A stretch of DNA of 64,000 bases from Gnetum montanum (lineage: Eukaryota > Streptophyta > Gnetopsida > Gnetales > Gnetaceae), in contig MNCI01018082.1 of the NCBI GenBank assembly GCA_015680685.1, positions 251,534 through 315,533 of the forward strand, written 5' to 3'. Under the pieces are notes generated by a model. The model made no database searches, was not told where the DNA came from, and was given only the letters and a program-made list of their open reading frames with translations. A program made the translations under genes and the position numbers. Position 1 is the stretch's first letter. Every line of letters starts with the position of its first letter. This document shows, piece after piece, positions 1 to 10,982 of this stretch.

Positions 1-2015
1 AAACTACACCAAATAGAGAAATTTCACATCATACATAGACCCAACGAGATATCCTTACTCTAGGTTGGATAACTACTTGGCTTGTATCCTTCTAAAAATT
101 TTGAACAAATACCTTCCTTTGAATGCTTTAATAACCTTAATCCACTACACCTCTTTATGTGTCTAACCTATAGCAACCCTAGTCGTCTATTACTAATTGT
201 TGGTTATACCATTTAGTTGATGTTCAATCAAATAATCTTTTTGTACCAAAGCATAACCCATAAGTTGGAAAGTTTCTTTCACCTCATGCAACCACTTCAA
301 AGTTGTTTTCAGATCTTTACCATTGTAAAAAGATTAGTGTTTTGACCTTTCAAAACTATTTCATGAATGCTTAGTCATTGGGTTCCATATAAATAATGTT
401 CGAATAATCGAGTTGATATTGCCCACCATTATTGACATTAAACTAGTTCTGACTCCTTAAATAAATGAACTTCCCTCATTACATCATTTTGATAGACATG
501 CCCATGAGTAGATCAGTCTTTCCTATTTAGGAACTCAAAAATCCTTCTTGGTAGCAACCTATACCACTTTTAGCTCTGATACTAACTTGTAATACCCCAC
601 TAACTAGGCTTAGGTGAGGAAGGCATTACTTATACAAGAACTTAAATTACAAAAAGATAAAATGCTAATAATAAAATCATATGGATTCCAAGAAAATTAA
701 ATAGGTAAACATAGGTAAAGAAAATATGAAACTAAAAGTATATTTGCATCTAAAAAGGCATTTGACTATATTGTCAAATAATTGTCAAACAAATTAAAAC
801 ATACAACATAGTTAAGCCCAAATCCAAGTTGGCCTACACCTAAGATATCTTCATATACATTCCAAATTCAAAATCCTAGTTGGACATTATGACGAAGAAT
901 TAAACTTAAATTGGAATTATAAAATTAAATAAAATCTCTAAAATATGAAAATTAATTATTAGCTATCTCCTCTAAATCTTCCTCATCACAACCAAAATAA
1001 TCACCTAAAAAATCATAGAAAACTAAGGGAATCAATCCTAAAACTAAGTATGGTAAACTAGCTATCAAAAATACTTCCATATGGGTTATTTGGAGGCATC
1101 AAGTAGCTAAATACTCATGCAAATGGATAGTTGTAAACAAATATTAGCCAGACTAAGCAAACATCAAACTGAACAAATAATAATGATGATGAGTTAAACC
1201 AATAGTTAATTAAAAACTGAAAACTCTACCACCACAAAAAATCCAACTAATGAACAAATCTATTTACCAATGATAGTAAGTCTAAAACCCACATTTTATA
1301 TATAATCATTGAGTTTGAAACCCACATGTAATAATAATTTACGAGTCTAGAACTCACATATTATCAAATGGTTGAACAACCAAACTAGAATTCAACAATT
1401 GAAAAAAATCCAACAAACAAATCCCTAGGTGATGGAGAGATAAATCTAAACATCCAATGAAGCCAACAAATCCAAACCATAGAAATGGTGTGCTTAAAAG
1501 TCACATCAAACATATAGTTGATGAATCCAAAATTTACATTAACTTGAATAGTTCATGAGCCTAAATCTCACATTTTTCTAAATGGTTAATGAGCCTAAAT
1601 CTTATATTTACCAAACAAAGGTTATTAGATAGAATTTCCAAAAATGCCAAACATTAAAACCAGAAAACCTAGATTCCACCTTAACATTTGGGAGAATTCA
1701 AGGAGTTGATTTCTATAAATCATCATATGATCATGATATCTTGGTGCCTGAAATGCAATATCACTATAGGATCAGTCGCCATTGCTAACGTTGATGCTCT
1801 CATGGTGGCTAACTAACTTATTCATAAGATTTATAGGAAAATTATGTGGTATGAAGCTAATATCAGCCATGAAATTCCAATAGCAATACCAATGGTCATG
1901 GAAACAATAATTCATGGCCCTTGGATCTGGATCGAGCTATGATCAAGATTATCTCGCAAAGTTGTGGCTAAATGCCTACACAAAAAAATGAATTACAATC
2001 TACAAGGGTGAAATT
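1..2015. other. AT-rich intergenic DNA without a recognisable gene
   Basis: No convincing coding frame is seen on either strand. Around 1270-1600 there are loose, degenerate repeats of short phrases such as 'gagtctagaactcacat' and 'gagcctaaatctcacat'. The right part (about 1740-1980) keeps a few CpG sites and is the target into which the copia element at 2016 inserted. The left part may belong to a decayed copia element, see the primer-binding-site-like motif near 570. Confidence 0.5.
571..587 (-). other. Possible antisense copia primer binding site
   Basis: The plus strand reads TAGCTCTGATACTA, whose complement is close to TGGTATCAGAGCC, the usual initiator-tRNA-Met primer binding site of plant Ty1/copia elements. 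It is followed by TGTAATACCCC, which could be the terminus of a minus-strand LTR running rightwards from about 588. No second LTR was found and no domain was recognised to its left, so this is only a hint of an old element. Confidence 0.3.
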
Positions 2016-2339
2016 TGATAAGAAATTAACATAGAAAAAAATAACAAGTGCAAGAACATAGCAAAAATAGAAATATTTTATTCCAATGTGGTACATCAAA
2101 GCTACTATCAAATGGCCTATTTATAATAGGCTAAGTCCAACAAACTCCCATTCTTTTTCTAACCAAAAATGAAGGTTTGAATTACATCATGATAGCTCAT
2201 TAAACTTAAACTGATTCTTGTAACAAAAATAGGATTAACTCCCATTCTTTTCTAACTGAACTTGGAGGTTAGAATTACTAATAGGCTTGACCATAACTTA
2301 AACTGATTTTTGTAATAGAAGAAGGATTAATAATTAACA
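2016..2339 (-). repeat. 3' LTR of the copia element
   Basis: It is 324 bp and aligns along its whole length with 6012-6335. Read on the minus strand it starts TGTTAATTATTAATCC and ends TTTCTTATCA. The coding frame of the RNase H region runs a few codons into it. Confidence 0.93.
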
Positions 2340-2351
2340 CCCCTCCTTAAT
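2340..2351 (-). other. Polypurine tract of the copia element
   Basis: On the minus strand GATTAAGGAGGGG lies directly upstream of the 3' LTR. This is the position and composition of the plus-strand primer of LTR retrotransposons. Confidence 0.8.
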
Positions 2352-2790
2352 CTTGATCTAGAAAAAACCATCATTCCAAGCATACACTTTAACTTGGCAA
2401 AGGTATCATACTTCAACAGTTTGGTGAGAATGTCTGCCACTTGGTCTTCGAACTTGCAATACACCAACTCAATTGCTTTCTTTCCAACTTGATCTCTTAG
2501 AAAATGATAGCATATGTCAATGTGTTTACTTCTTCCATGTGTGATAGAATTATTTTCCAAGTTAATTGTAGAAATATTATCAACAAAGATCTTCATTGGC
2601 CTGTTGACTGGAGCATGGATTTGTGTCATCACGTTTCCTAACCATATTGCATGACATGCACTTGAAGCTATAGCAAGATATTTTGCCTCACAAGTTGAAA
2701 GTCCAACTATGGGTTACTTTTCTGATGACCATGAACAAGTTGTAGCACCAAAATTAAAACAATAACCAGAAGTGCTTTGTCATTCATCTA
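2340..2790 (-). pseudogene. Copia RNase H, C-terminal part (decayed)
   Basis: The minus strand encodes the C-terminal end of a Ty1/copia RNase H: the phrases GRSKHIDICYHFLRD and EDQVADILTKLLK match the family's usual GRSKHIDxRYHFIRE and DQxADxFTKPL. It removes the RNA strand of the hybrid during reverse transcription. Upstream, around 2640-2780, the frame is continued only with stop codons. It follows the reverse transcriptase and ends at the 3' LTR. Confidence 0.85.
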
Positions 2791-3850
2791 AATCCCCACC
2801 CCAATCACTATCAAAATATCCTATAAGAGCACAATTATTAAATGAGGAATAGAATAAACCATGATCATAGGTGCCCTTTAGGTACCACAAGATTCTTTTG
2901 ACCACTTTCATATGAGGTTGACAAGGAGATTCCAAAAACCTACTAATCAAACCAATGCCATAAGAGATTTCTAGCCTTATGCATGTGAGGTATCTCAAAC
3001 TTTCAACAATTTGCTTGAAATAAGTTGAATCAACAAGTGCCCTTTCTCCATTCTTTTACAATTTTTTGCCAACCTCCATGGGAGTTCTCATGGGATTACA
3101 ATCTTGCATAAAAAACTTCTTCAAGAGCTTAGTAGCATACCTCTTTTGACAAATAAAAATCCCATCTTCTCTCTAAACTACTTCAATGCCAAGGAAACAT
3201 GACATGAGGACAAGATTTGTCATTTCAAACTCATGCATCATGGACTTCTTGAAATCTTCAATCATTCTAAGATTATTGCCTATGAATATTAGATCATCAA
3301 CATAAAGACACAACAATAATATATCATCAAAATCATTAGTCTTCACATATAAAGCATGTTTAGATGGGTACTTCTGGAAACCAACCTTATGGAAGAAAGA
3401 GTCAATGCACCTATTCCATGCTTGTGGTACCCATACAATGCTTTATTCATTATATACACCTTATCTTCACTTCCTTGCTTCATAAATCCAAGTGGTTTCT
3501 TGACAAAAACATCCTCTTCAAGTGGGCCATTTAGAAAGGAAGACTTCACATATGTTTAATGGATTTTCCACTTCTTCTGGGTAGCTAACACAATAATAAG
3601 TCTAATTATTTCAATTCGAGCAACAAGAGAAAAAACCTATTGGTAGTCATAGCCAAGCCTTTGCTTAAATCTCTTTACCACCAATCTTGCTCTGTGTCTC
3701 TCCACCTCACCATTTGACTTCACCTTTGTCTTGAAAATCCACTTTACATTAATTGCTTTGTGACTGCGTGGGATGTCAATGAGTTTCCACATATTGTTTC
3801 TTTCAATGGACTTGATTTCCTCATTCATGGCATTCATCCATTTGGGATCT
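2780..3850 (-). pseudogene. Copia reverse transcriptase (decayed)
   Basis: Several minus-strand pieces add up to a copia reverse transcriptase. At 3637-3837 is the N-terminal part with KAINVKWIFKTKVKSNGEVE and RARLV. At 3400-3549 is KSSFLNGPLEEDVFV followed by DKVYIMNKALYG. Near 3290-3330 the catalytic box survives as LYVDDLIFIG. At 2780-2998 is the connection region with RYLTC, ISYG and KRILWYLKGT. The pieces are separated by stops and at least one frameshift (near 3400, after ALYG). The enzyme would copy the element's RNA in cytoplasmic particles. Confidence 0.9.
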
Positions 3851-4079
3851 TGAATTGCCTCCTAGAATGTCAAAGGTTCACTATCTGCAAAGAAGGAAAA
3901 GTGTACCAATTCTCCATCATCGAGAGTTACCTCATAGTCTTGCAAGCATACTGATTATTGGTGCTACTGCCTTGGCCTTCCAAATTCTACTAGAGCTTAT
4001 GGAGTGGAACTCTCTTGAGTAGAGCTTGATGTAGCTTCATTTGTGGTAGGAACTATAGCTTCCTCTTCAAGGATACAAA

Positions 4080-5160
4080 TTTTTTGCTTCTAGGAGTCTT
4101 TGTTTGAATCAACATCCCATTTTAAAGCCTCTTCTTTGGCAAAGGTCACATCTCAATTGATAATCACCTTCTTTGTTATAGGATTGAATAGCTTGTATCC
4201 CTTGTGCTTTTAGCCAACAAAGATAGTCTTCTTTACTTGATCTAGCCTTGTTCTCATTTCTATTAGAGCGTGAGCATATGCAATAGCACCAAACACTCTA
4301 AGATGTTTCATGCTTAACTTGAAACCACTTCATGCTTCTACATGGGTGATATTTTGCACACCTTATTGGAGACTTGTCTAACAAGTAAATAGAACATGAG
4401 ACAACTTCACCCCAAAATGAATTGGGAATTCCTTTTTCCTTTAGCATGCTCCTTACCATGTCCACTATAGTTCTATTCTTCCTTTTGGCTACTCCCTTGT
4501 GTTGTGGGGTGTAGGGAAAAGTAACTTGATCCTTTATTCCTTGTTCTTCACAATATTCATTAAATTCATTAGAAGTGTATTCACCTCCACCATTAGTTCA
4601 CATAACTTTAACAAGATAACCACTCTACCTTTAAACATGCACCTTTAACTTCTTAAAGTAATCAAAAACTTCAAACTTCCTTTGCAAAATATAGATTCAA
4701 ATTTTTTGAGTAAAATCATCAATAAAAGTTAGGAAATACCTATTATCTCCATTTGACAAGGTGTCCATTGGGCCACATACATCAATGAATGAGCTCCATT
4801 GGTTGTGTTGCACATCATTTTTTTGCTACAAATGGCATTCTATGATGCTTTCCAAGAATGCAAGCTTCATACAATTATTCTGGATGGGGAATATTGGGCA
4901 AATCTTTCACCATATTTTCTTTAGCAAGAAATTTTAAACTTCAAAAATTTAAATGTCCAAAGTGAAGGTGCCATAGCCAAGGCTCATCATTTATAATGGC
5001 ATTAAGATAAGTATAAACACCACTAGAAATGTCAACTTGAAACATATGATTCTTCATCAAAGGAACCTTGAGAATGAGTGTACCTTTGTTGTCAAAAAAT
5101 GGAGAGTTGATTGCCATGAAGGTTCATGACATACCCCTTTTCTAGCAACTGACCCACACT
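4080..5160 (-). pseudogene. Copia integrase (decayed)
   Basis: Minus-strand translation of 4380-4530 gives VTFPYTPQHKGVAKRKNRTI followed by VDMVRSMLKEKGIPNSFWGE, the C-terminal end of a copia integrase core (family: TPQQNGVAERKNRTI). Downstream, 4080-4300 encodes the typical post-core segment with VFGAIAYAHALIEMRTRLD and FNPITKKVI. Upstream toward 5160 the frame has several stops. The protein would insert the cDNA copy in the genome. Confidence 0.88.
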
Positions 5161-5199
5161 AAGCAAATTACTCTTCATACCTAGCACATAGAAGACATC

Positions 5200-5990
5200 A
5201 CAAATATATTTATGATCTCCCTTCTTCAAGTTGATAAGGATTTGTCCTTTTCCCATCACTAGTATAGTGTTATCATTAGCAAATTTGACTTTGGTGTGAA
5301 AGGACTAATCAAGAACAACAAATAATTTATTTTTTCTACACATAGGATTGGTACACCTGATGTCAAGAAACCATGTTTGGTAGTTTGGTGCTTCACTAGT
5401 TGTAGTGACCATCAAGAAAGCATGGTTGCCATCATCTTCTTCTTCTTGTGCACAGTGAGCCCTTTGAGTATTATCCTTGTATATACACTCATTTGAATAG
5501 TGGCCATGCCTATGAAAAGAGTAACAATCAACATTGGATTTTTCATACCTTCTTCTACCACATCCACAACCATGACCTCTTGAATTTTGCTAATGACTAG
5601 AATCTAATTTTTCTTAGTCATTACCTCCAACTCCATGATTGTTGTTATGACCACCATGACTCCTTGTGTAGTAGCCCCCATGTCCTTGTCCTCTACCATG
5701 AGAACCACCATGCTTTTGGCTTGTTTCACCACCTTGATCACATTTGATGGATATTTGGCCTTAAAAGGCTTTCTCAATCGACTTATCAACCTTCTTCTTG
5801 TTCATTTGTTGCTCTAGGCTTGTAGGATGCTAGATAATTCCTCAATAGTCATTGAACAGGTGCTTCTTCTATCACCACCACGATATGCTCAAATCTAGAA
5901 GTAAGCCACCATAAAATCTTCTCCACTTTAGCCTGCTCTTTGTACTCCTCTCCATATGTTTTCCCCCACACTTGTAGCTAGAAAAGATAG
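5200..5990 (-). pseudogene. Copia Gag C-terminus and protease (decayed)
   Basis: At about 5470-5540 the minus strand encodes a retroviral-type zinc knuckle, CYSFHRHGHYSNEC. The family pattern is C-x2-C-x4-H-x4-C, so the second cysteine has become phenylalanine. At 5352-5375 the phrase WFLDIRCTNPMC stands where copia proteases have WFLDTGCSNHM: the catalytic D-T/S-G is changed to D-I-R. The part upstream (5600-5990) is the Gag region, rich in Gly, His and Arg, with many stops. Both losses argue against activity. Confidence 0.82.
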
Positions 5991-5998
5991 TCTTCTCT

Positions 5999-6010
5999 AC
6001 TCCAATACCA
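5999..6010 (-). other. Copia primer binding site (initiator tRNA-Met type)
   Basis: The minus strand reads TGGTATTGGAGT one base inside the 5' LTR. The usual site is TGGTATCAGAGC, so it is recognisable with a few substitutions. Confidence 0.8.
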
Positions 6011-6011
6011 T

Positions 6012-6335
6012 TGATAAGAAATCAACATGGAACAAAATAATAGGTGCAAGAACAAAGCAAAAATAGAAATATTTTATTCCAATGTGATACATCAAAGCTA
6101 CTATTAAATGGCCTATTTATAATAAGCTAAGTCCACCAAACTCCCATTCTTTTTTGAACTAAAATTAGAGGTTAGAATTACATCATAATAACCCATTAAA
6201 CTTAAATTGATTCTTGTAATAGAGATATGATTAACTCCCATTCTTTTCTAACTAAACCTAGAGGTTAGAATTGCTAACAGACTTGACCATAACTGAAATT
6301 GATTTTTGTTACAAAAGTAGGATTAATAACTAACA
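6012..6335 (-). repeat. 5' LTR of the copia element
   Basis: It is 324 bp, TG...CA, and is the partner of 2016-2339. It is followed by AAATT, the target duplication. Confidence 0.93.
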
Positions 6336-7146
6336 AAATTGTCTATCTAGATACAACACCAAAACCAACAACACGAGAATGTTGAGCTACCACTAAAATG
6401 TACTAGAATCACAAAAATGAATAGCTGAATTAAACTAATGATACATGGAATATGATGAGATTTGATCTGATTAACTATATTCATTGTGCCTATGCTTCCA
6501 CAATCAAGCTTTGCATCAAAACCCTTAAGCTAGATGCATAAACGTTAACCCTAGGTTGTCAGCACTTCTTCACAATTCTCCTCTAACCATTTCTGAACCA
6601 TTATTCTAATTTTATATTTGATATTTGCTTTTCTTAATGCTAAATTTGTCATTATTTGTAAAGGTAAATCTATTATCACAATAGAATAAATTAATGTAGT
6701 ATTTTAGTAACCAAATGCATAAATGAAATCTTCAAAATAATAAAAAAATTAGCTTTAATGTCTTGATTCCTACTAATCCATCTGGAGAAAAATCTAGTTT
6801 AGTTAATCCATGATTGCCTAAGCCTTAAACCAAATAGATAAATTTACTAGCATGGAAAACCAAAATTTCATTATGTCTTAAGTAAGTCATCGTGACAAAT
6901 ATCCTTTAAATTAATGAAATGATTTAAAATCCCACCAATTCTACTACTATATCATATTTGAATATGATGGCAATGCATTTCTTTTTTTCTAATAGCTGAG
7001 CACCTTGAGGCATCCATATTTCTTGAACCAAATCTCTCCTTTTTCTATTTCTAGAAGTTGTATTTAACACCAATAAAAATAAAAGTCTTCTACCCTACCT
7101 CTTTCATAATGTCACCAACAAACCTTGATAGGTTAAAAGAACAATA
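6336..7146. other. AT-rich intergenic DNA, no gene seen
   Basis: Continues the target of the copia insertion (resumes after AAATT at 6340). No protein family, RNA gene or long repeat was recognised. Confidence 0.5.
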
Positions 7147-7265
7147 GGACATTAGCCTAGTGCTAAGACTCTTGATTTTAAAGCTTCAAATCATGGGTTC
7201 AATTCTGTGGATAATGCTAAGTTATAAAGTTCTAGTTGAACTCTATATCTTGATGTGTACTTATA
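7147..7265 (+). mobile_element. tRNA-derived SINE-like segment
   Basis: Two elements of an RNA polymerase III promoter are visible at the right spacing. TAGCCTAGTGC at 7153-7163 resembles box A, and GGTTCAATTC at 7196-7205 matches box B, about 33 bases downstream. The intervening text resembles the head of plant tRNA-related SINEs rather than a foldable tRNA. The 3' end is not defined, because the sequence passes into a C-rich stretch and an N gap. No target duplication was found. Confidence 0.5.
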
Positions 7266-7289
7266 TTACAATTATTTCCCCTACCCAAG

Positions 7290-7365
7290 CCCCACAACAC
7301 CACCCCCCAACACACACNNNNNNNCCCCCCGCCACACCCACACTCCCCCCCCCTCGCTCCCCTCT
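7290..7365. other. C-rich low-complexity tract with a 7-N gap
   Basis: Seven Ns at 7318-7324 interrupt a CCCAAGCCCCACAAC... tract that continues as runs of C. This is a low-complexity sequence that was not resolved in the assembly. Confidence 0.9.
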
Positions 7366-8572
7366 TCTTAATAGGTTCAAAGACTATTCATAAACAAAAA
7401 TTTTAGAAATAAATTATTAGTAAGTAAGACCATTACATAGGCTTAAAATATATGGTGGTTAAAAAAATAAATATTGAAATGAAATGAAATGAAGCTTTAT
7501 TACATTCAAAGACCTATAGGATCTATTCGATAATTATGACATCTTTTTATTTTAAAATATTTATTAATATATGTTTTTAATTATTATCATATAATAATAA
7601 TAATTATAATGTATCATCCTTTTTAAAAATTATTTCTAAGTTAAGTGAATTAAGCTACCAAGGCCTCATGTATCACATGGAAGATGTTGGTGTTGCCATT
7701 TAGCCCTCAAACATGCATTGCAAATATGACAAAAATATGAAAAAAAAATATGCAAAAAATACTATTTAATATGCAAAATTTATTAAACAAATATAATATG
7801 ATATGCGAATAGGATACCAAGTGATACTTATGATGTTCATTTATAATGAAAATAATCAAACTACTCAGCTTAAGCACCTAGGTATTGGTCACTTCTAATA
7901 CAACTTCTAGACAACATTAAAAGGAAATGCCTCCAAATATGCACATACATGTAACATATATAAATTTCTTTATGTATGTATGTATGTATGTATGCACTTT
8001 ACTTAATTATTTAAATGCCTAATTTAAGTTACTTCTAAACAAATAGTCATTAGAATTAAAGATACTTTCCTTCAAGAATAGAAATTATACTAACTTCAAT
8101 AAAGGAGAACATGTTCTATTAAGAACAATATTATAGCCACAACTTTCAAATTTTTCCTTTGGAATTTTATTTTAAACTAGGGAAGGAAGTGGGAAAAGGA
8201 TTTTTCTTTTATATTTTAAGAGGAATAATAGAGAAAATGACATAGATAAGGGATTATAAAGATTTTTTTTTATTTTTTAGTTTTATATATATAAAGGAGA
8301 TTGGAAAGGTGGGGTAAGGATCATTTTTGGACCTCATCATACTTAAGAATTTATTATAGTTTGAATGAAAAAGATTAGTTTCTTAAGGAAAATTTACCCA
8401 TGATGCACTTTATTTTTAAGTTATAAATTCTAGCACGAGTCTAGCTAGCTGCACTACCAACAAACAAGATTGTTATAGAAACTTTACCTGTGGTGCAATT
8501 CAACTCTCGTATATGTACTTTTTCTTCTAAACTAAGTAGCATCATAGGAGATCACCTAGAAGAAAAAGTAGC
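7366..8572. other. AT-rich DNA with a repeat fragment and a (TATG)n microsatellite
   Basis: No gene is seen. At about 7485-7545 the complement of 'aataaagctt...gacctataggatctattcga' matches the 3' end of the dispersed repeat found at 13920-13975. A (TATG)6 microsatellite lies at 7971-7994. Confidence 0.6.
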
Positions 8573-8846
8573 AGGAATCTTAAGTGAAAAGGAACTCACT
8601 TCGCTTCACTGTTAAAAGGGTAGCCATCAATCATCACAGTTAAGGGCTATGAATAAGGAAAGGTATCTCAAGCATAGAGAAACCTACTTTGCTTCATTGC
8701 TCAAGAGACAACCTTGGATCATCACTTAATGCCTCTGCATAAGAAAAGGGATTTTAAGTGGAAATAAACTCACTTAATTGAACTACTCATGGGGTAGCCA
8801 TGGATATCACACTTAAGAGCTTTGAGTAAACAAAGGAATTTCTAAG
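8573..8846. repeat. Diverged tandem repeat, three 86-88 bp units
   Basis: Units start at 8573, 8661, 8747 and (partial) 8834. Each begins like AGGAATCTTAAGTG and contains 'aactcactt...gttcaa/gggtagccat...atcac' followed by 'gctatgaataa'. The phrase TCACCTAGAAG occurs just before the first unit and again just after the last, which suggests that it was part of the ancestral unit. No coding capacity is seen. Confidence 0.85.
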
Positions 8847-8890
8847 GTCACCTAGAAGTTATGACTATCTTCCCAACTTCATGTACCATC

Positions 8891-9730
8891 TGATGAAGTG
8901 TATTTTTGTCAGGTCCAATATTGAGGACCAAGAAGCAATGTTGGATATCTAATATCAAGGGATGTGTGCTGGCCTATAAATATATTGGTTGGGCACAAGG
9001 TTGGGCATAAGTTTTATCATAGCATGGCAAAGCCCTTGCAATTTCTTTTCTCCAAAGTTAGAATATTTTCCAAAGTGCTTGCACTAGGAGTCATTGAGTC
9101 TACAAATCTTTATTTGAGCACTATTGTACCTAAGCATGGTAGTGTGTGTGGCAATAAAGACAAGTGTTCTAATAACCCTTGTAGCACCTTGGCTAAATTG
9201 ATTATTTTTTATGCATTTAATGTTTTATGCAATATTATTTAATGCTTCCAAGTAATTAAGCTAAATTAAGCTAAGTTAAGTTAGCTAGGCTAAAGATCAA
9301 TTAATTAAGCACATAAGTACGATTGCTTTGAGCATGCACATGACACTTGGTAATCCTAGCAATGCTTAACATTTGGTAACCCAGTAGTATTATATATGTT
9401 CAACATGTTTATAGAAAGTGAGACCGAATACATATGTTAGGATTAGTTAGAGATTAATTTAGTTAGATTAAATTAGCCATTAAAAATTACTTCATTCCTT
9501 TATTTTAAGCACCAAAAACATACAAAATAATAACAATCATATGTCTTAGTTGCACATAACCATACCCTTGCATCTCACAAGTATAACTAGGAAGACAACA
9601 ATTGTAATGATTAGATTTCACTTCCTAGAACCAGTGTACTTGAAAACTTAAAGTCTATGGAATTCAATTGGATTGAATGTGAATGCTTGTGATTCATATG
9701 GTTGAGCATAGTGGTATTCACTACTCATTA
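8891..9730 (+). repeat. Lone gypsy-family LTR, plus orientation
   Basis: About 840 bp that align with the LTRs at 43051-43910 and 52246-53069. They share TGATGAA at the start, 'ggcctataaatat', 'ataaagacaagt', 'gcatgcac...acttggtaa', 'gattcatatggttgagcata' and ACTCATTA at the end (CA changed to TA). A TATA box, TATAAATA, lies at 8975-8982. No second LTR or gypsy internal region is attached. The right edge abuts copia reverse transcriptase sequence directly, and no matching target duplication is seen (CCATC on the left, GTGAT on the right). A frame at 8964-9242 inside it is not a gene. Confidence 0.85.
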
Positions 9731-10390
9731 GTGATCTTGAAGACGAAATATAAATGCTTCAACCATAAGGATATGAGATTAAAGGAAAAGAGCATATGAT
9801 GTGTCAATTATTAAAATCTCTATATGGGCCCAAACAAGCACTAAGGATGTGGAATAAAAAATTTAATGATTACATGATAAATCTTAGCTTCATTAGAAGT
9901 GTAGAAGACTCCTGTATGTATGTTAAAAATACAAGTAAAAAATATGCTATCTTACTACTATATGTTGATGACATGTTAATATCATGTAATAATATACATG
10001 ATATTCATAAATTAAAACTTCATCTATCTTCTCAATTTGAGATGAAGGATCTTGGTGCTACACAAAAATTTTGGGCATGGAAATTAAAAGGGAAAGGGCT
10101 AATAAAAATCTTTGGCTTGGATAGTCTACATATGTTGAAAATATTTTAAAGAGACGTAATATGCATGATTGCAAGCCTATGACTACACTTTGTGAAACTA
10201 GTATTAAACTTTTAGTTGAACAATGCTCAAAGACAAGTGAAGAAAAAGAGCTCATGGTTAAAATTCCATATGCTAGTGCTATTAGCAGTTTGAAGTATGC
10301 AATGGTCTCTACTAGACTTGATATTGCTTACATTGTTGAAAAACTTAGTAGGTATATGTCTAATCTAGGGAAACAACACTAGATTGCAAT
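9731..10390 (+). pseudogene. Copia reverse transcriptase, 5'-truncated and decayed
   Basis: The reading starts abruptly with the equivalent of GDLEDEI, then CQLLKSLYGPKQALRMWNKK, the catalytic box LLYVDDMLI at about 9956-9982, EMKDLGA, and the downstream KPMTTLCETSIKL and PYASAISSLKYAMVSTRLDI. These are Ty1/copia palm and connection motifs. Everything N-terminal to the GDLEDE box is missing. Stops (for instance TAA at two points in the first 50 bases) and a frameshift near 10150 separate the pieces. Confidence 0.88.
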
Positions 10391-10920
10391 GAAGCAAGTC
10401 TTCTAATACCTTCATGGTACTTCAAATTATGGGATTCGTTATAAAAATGATTTCAATGGACTTCATGGCTTTGTTGATGTAGATTAGGGTGGTGATATTG
10501 ATAATAGGAAATCTACTACTGGATATGTGTTTAATCCTTTTGGTGGTGGTGTTTCGTGGAAAAGTCAAAAACAATCTTGTGTTGCTCAATCTATTGTTGA
10601 AGCTGAATATGTTGCTACTAACTTGGCATGTAGAGAGGCTATATGGCTCCAAAGGCTAATAGCTAAACTTGGCATCACTTAGACTCTAATTAATATTGGA
10701 TGTGATAGTTAAAGTGCCATAAACATATCCAAGAATCCAACCTTTCGTACCTAAATGTAGCATGTTGACATATAGTATCACTATATATAGAAGGAAATTA
10801 AAAAAAATGGATTCTTTTGAATAAAATATCTACTGAAAAAAATCCTGTAGATGCACTCACCATGTCAACTCCTACTAAAAAATTTTTCTCATGCCGATCA
10901 ACATTTGGTCTTCTTTTGAC
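10391..10920 (+). pseudogene. Copia RNase H (decayed)
   Basis: The plus strand gives GFVDVD followed by a stop, GDIDNRKSTTGYVF, GVSWKSQKQSCVAQSIVEAE and YVATNLACREAIWL, the usual RNase H block of copia elements (DADWAGDxDxRKSTSGYxF...SWxSKKQxxVAxSTxEAEY). At least five in-frame stops follow. It continues the reverse transcriptase at 9731 and ends before the polypurine tract. Confidence 0.88.
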
Positions 10921-10970
10921 CTAATTTCTTAAAAATGGTCTGGATTGTTCTTTAAAGAAACTTTACCTTC

Positions 10971-10982
10971 AAGAGGGAGAAT
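10971..10982 (+). other. Polypurine tract of the truncated copia element
   Basis: AAGAGGGAGAAT directly precedes TGTGAGGTGG, the apparent start of the 3' LTR. Confidence 0.7.

Larger units (their letters stand above)
2016..6335 (-). mobile_element. Ty1/copia LTR retrotransposon, structurally complete, coding frames decayed
   Basis: Two 324-bp LTRs (2016-2339 and 6012-6335) begin TG and end CA and are flanked by the same 5 bases, AAATT, at 2011-2015 and 6336-6340: a target-site duplication. Next to the right LTR is a primer binding site for initiator tRNA-Met, next to the left LTR a polypurine tract, both read on the minus strand. Between them Gag, protease, integrase, reverse transcriptase and RNase H fragments follow in that order, which is the Ty1/copia order. 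The element is about 4.3 kb, slightly short for the group. Frames are interrupted by many stops and several key residues are lost, so it cannot be autonomous. The two LTRs differ at about six of their first 60 bases, so the insertion is old. Confidence 0.95.

Noticed and set aside
7153-7226. tRNA gene
   Set aside because: Box A and box B are present, but no cloverleaf with paired acceptor and anticodon stems can be formed by eye, so SINE is preferred.
8964-9242. 92-codon open frame
   Set aside because: It lies inside a gypsy LTR and is not open in the other LTR copies.
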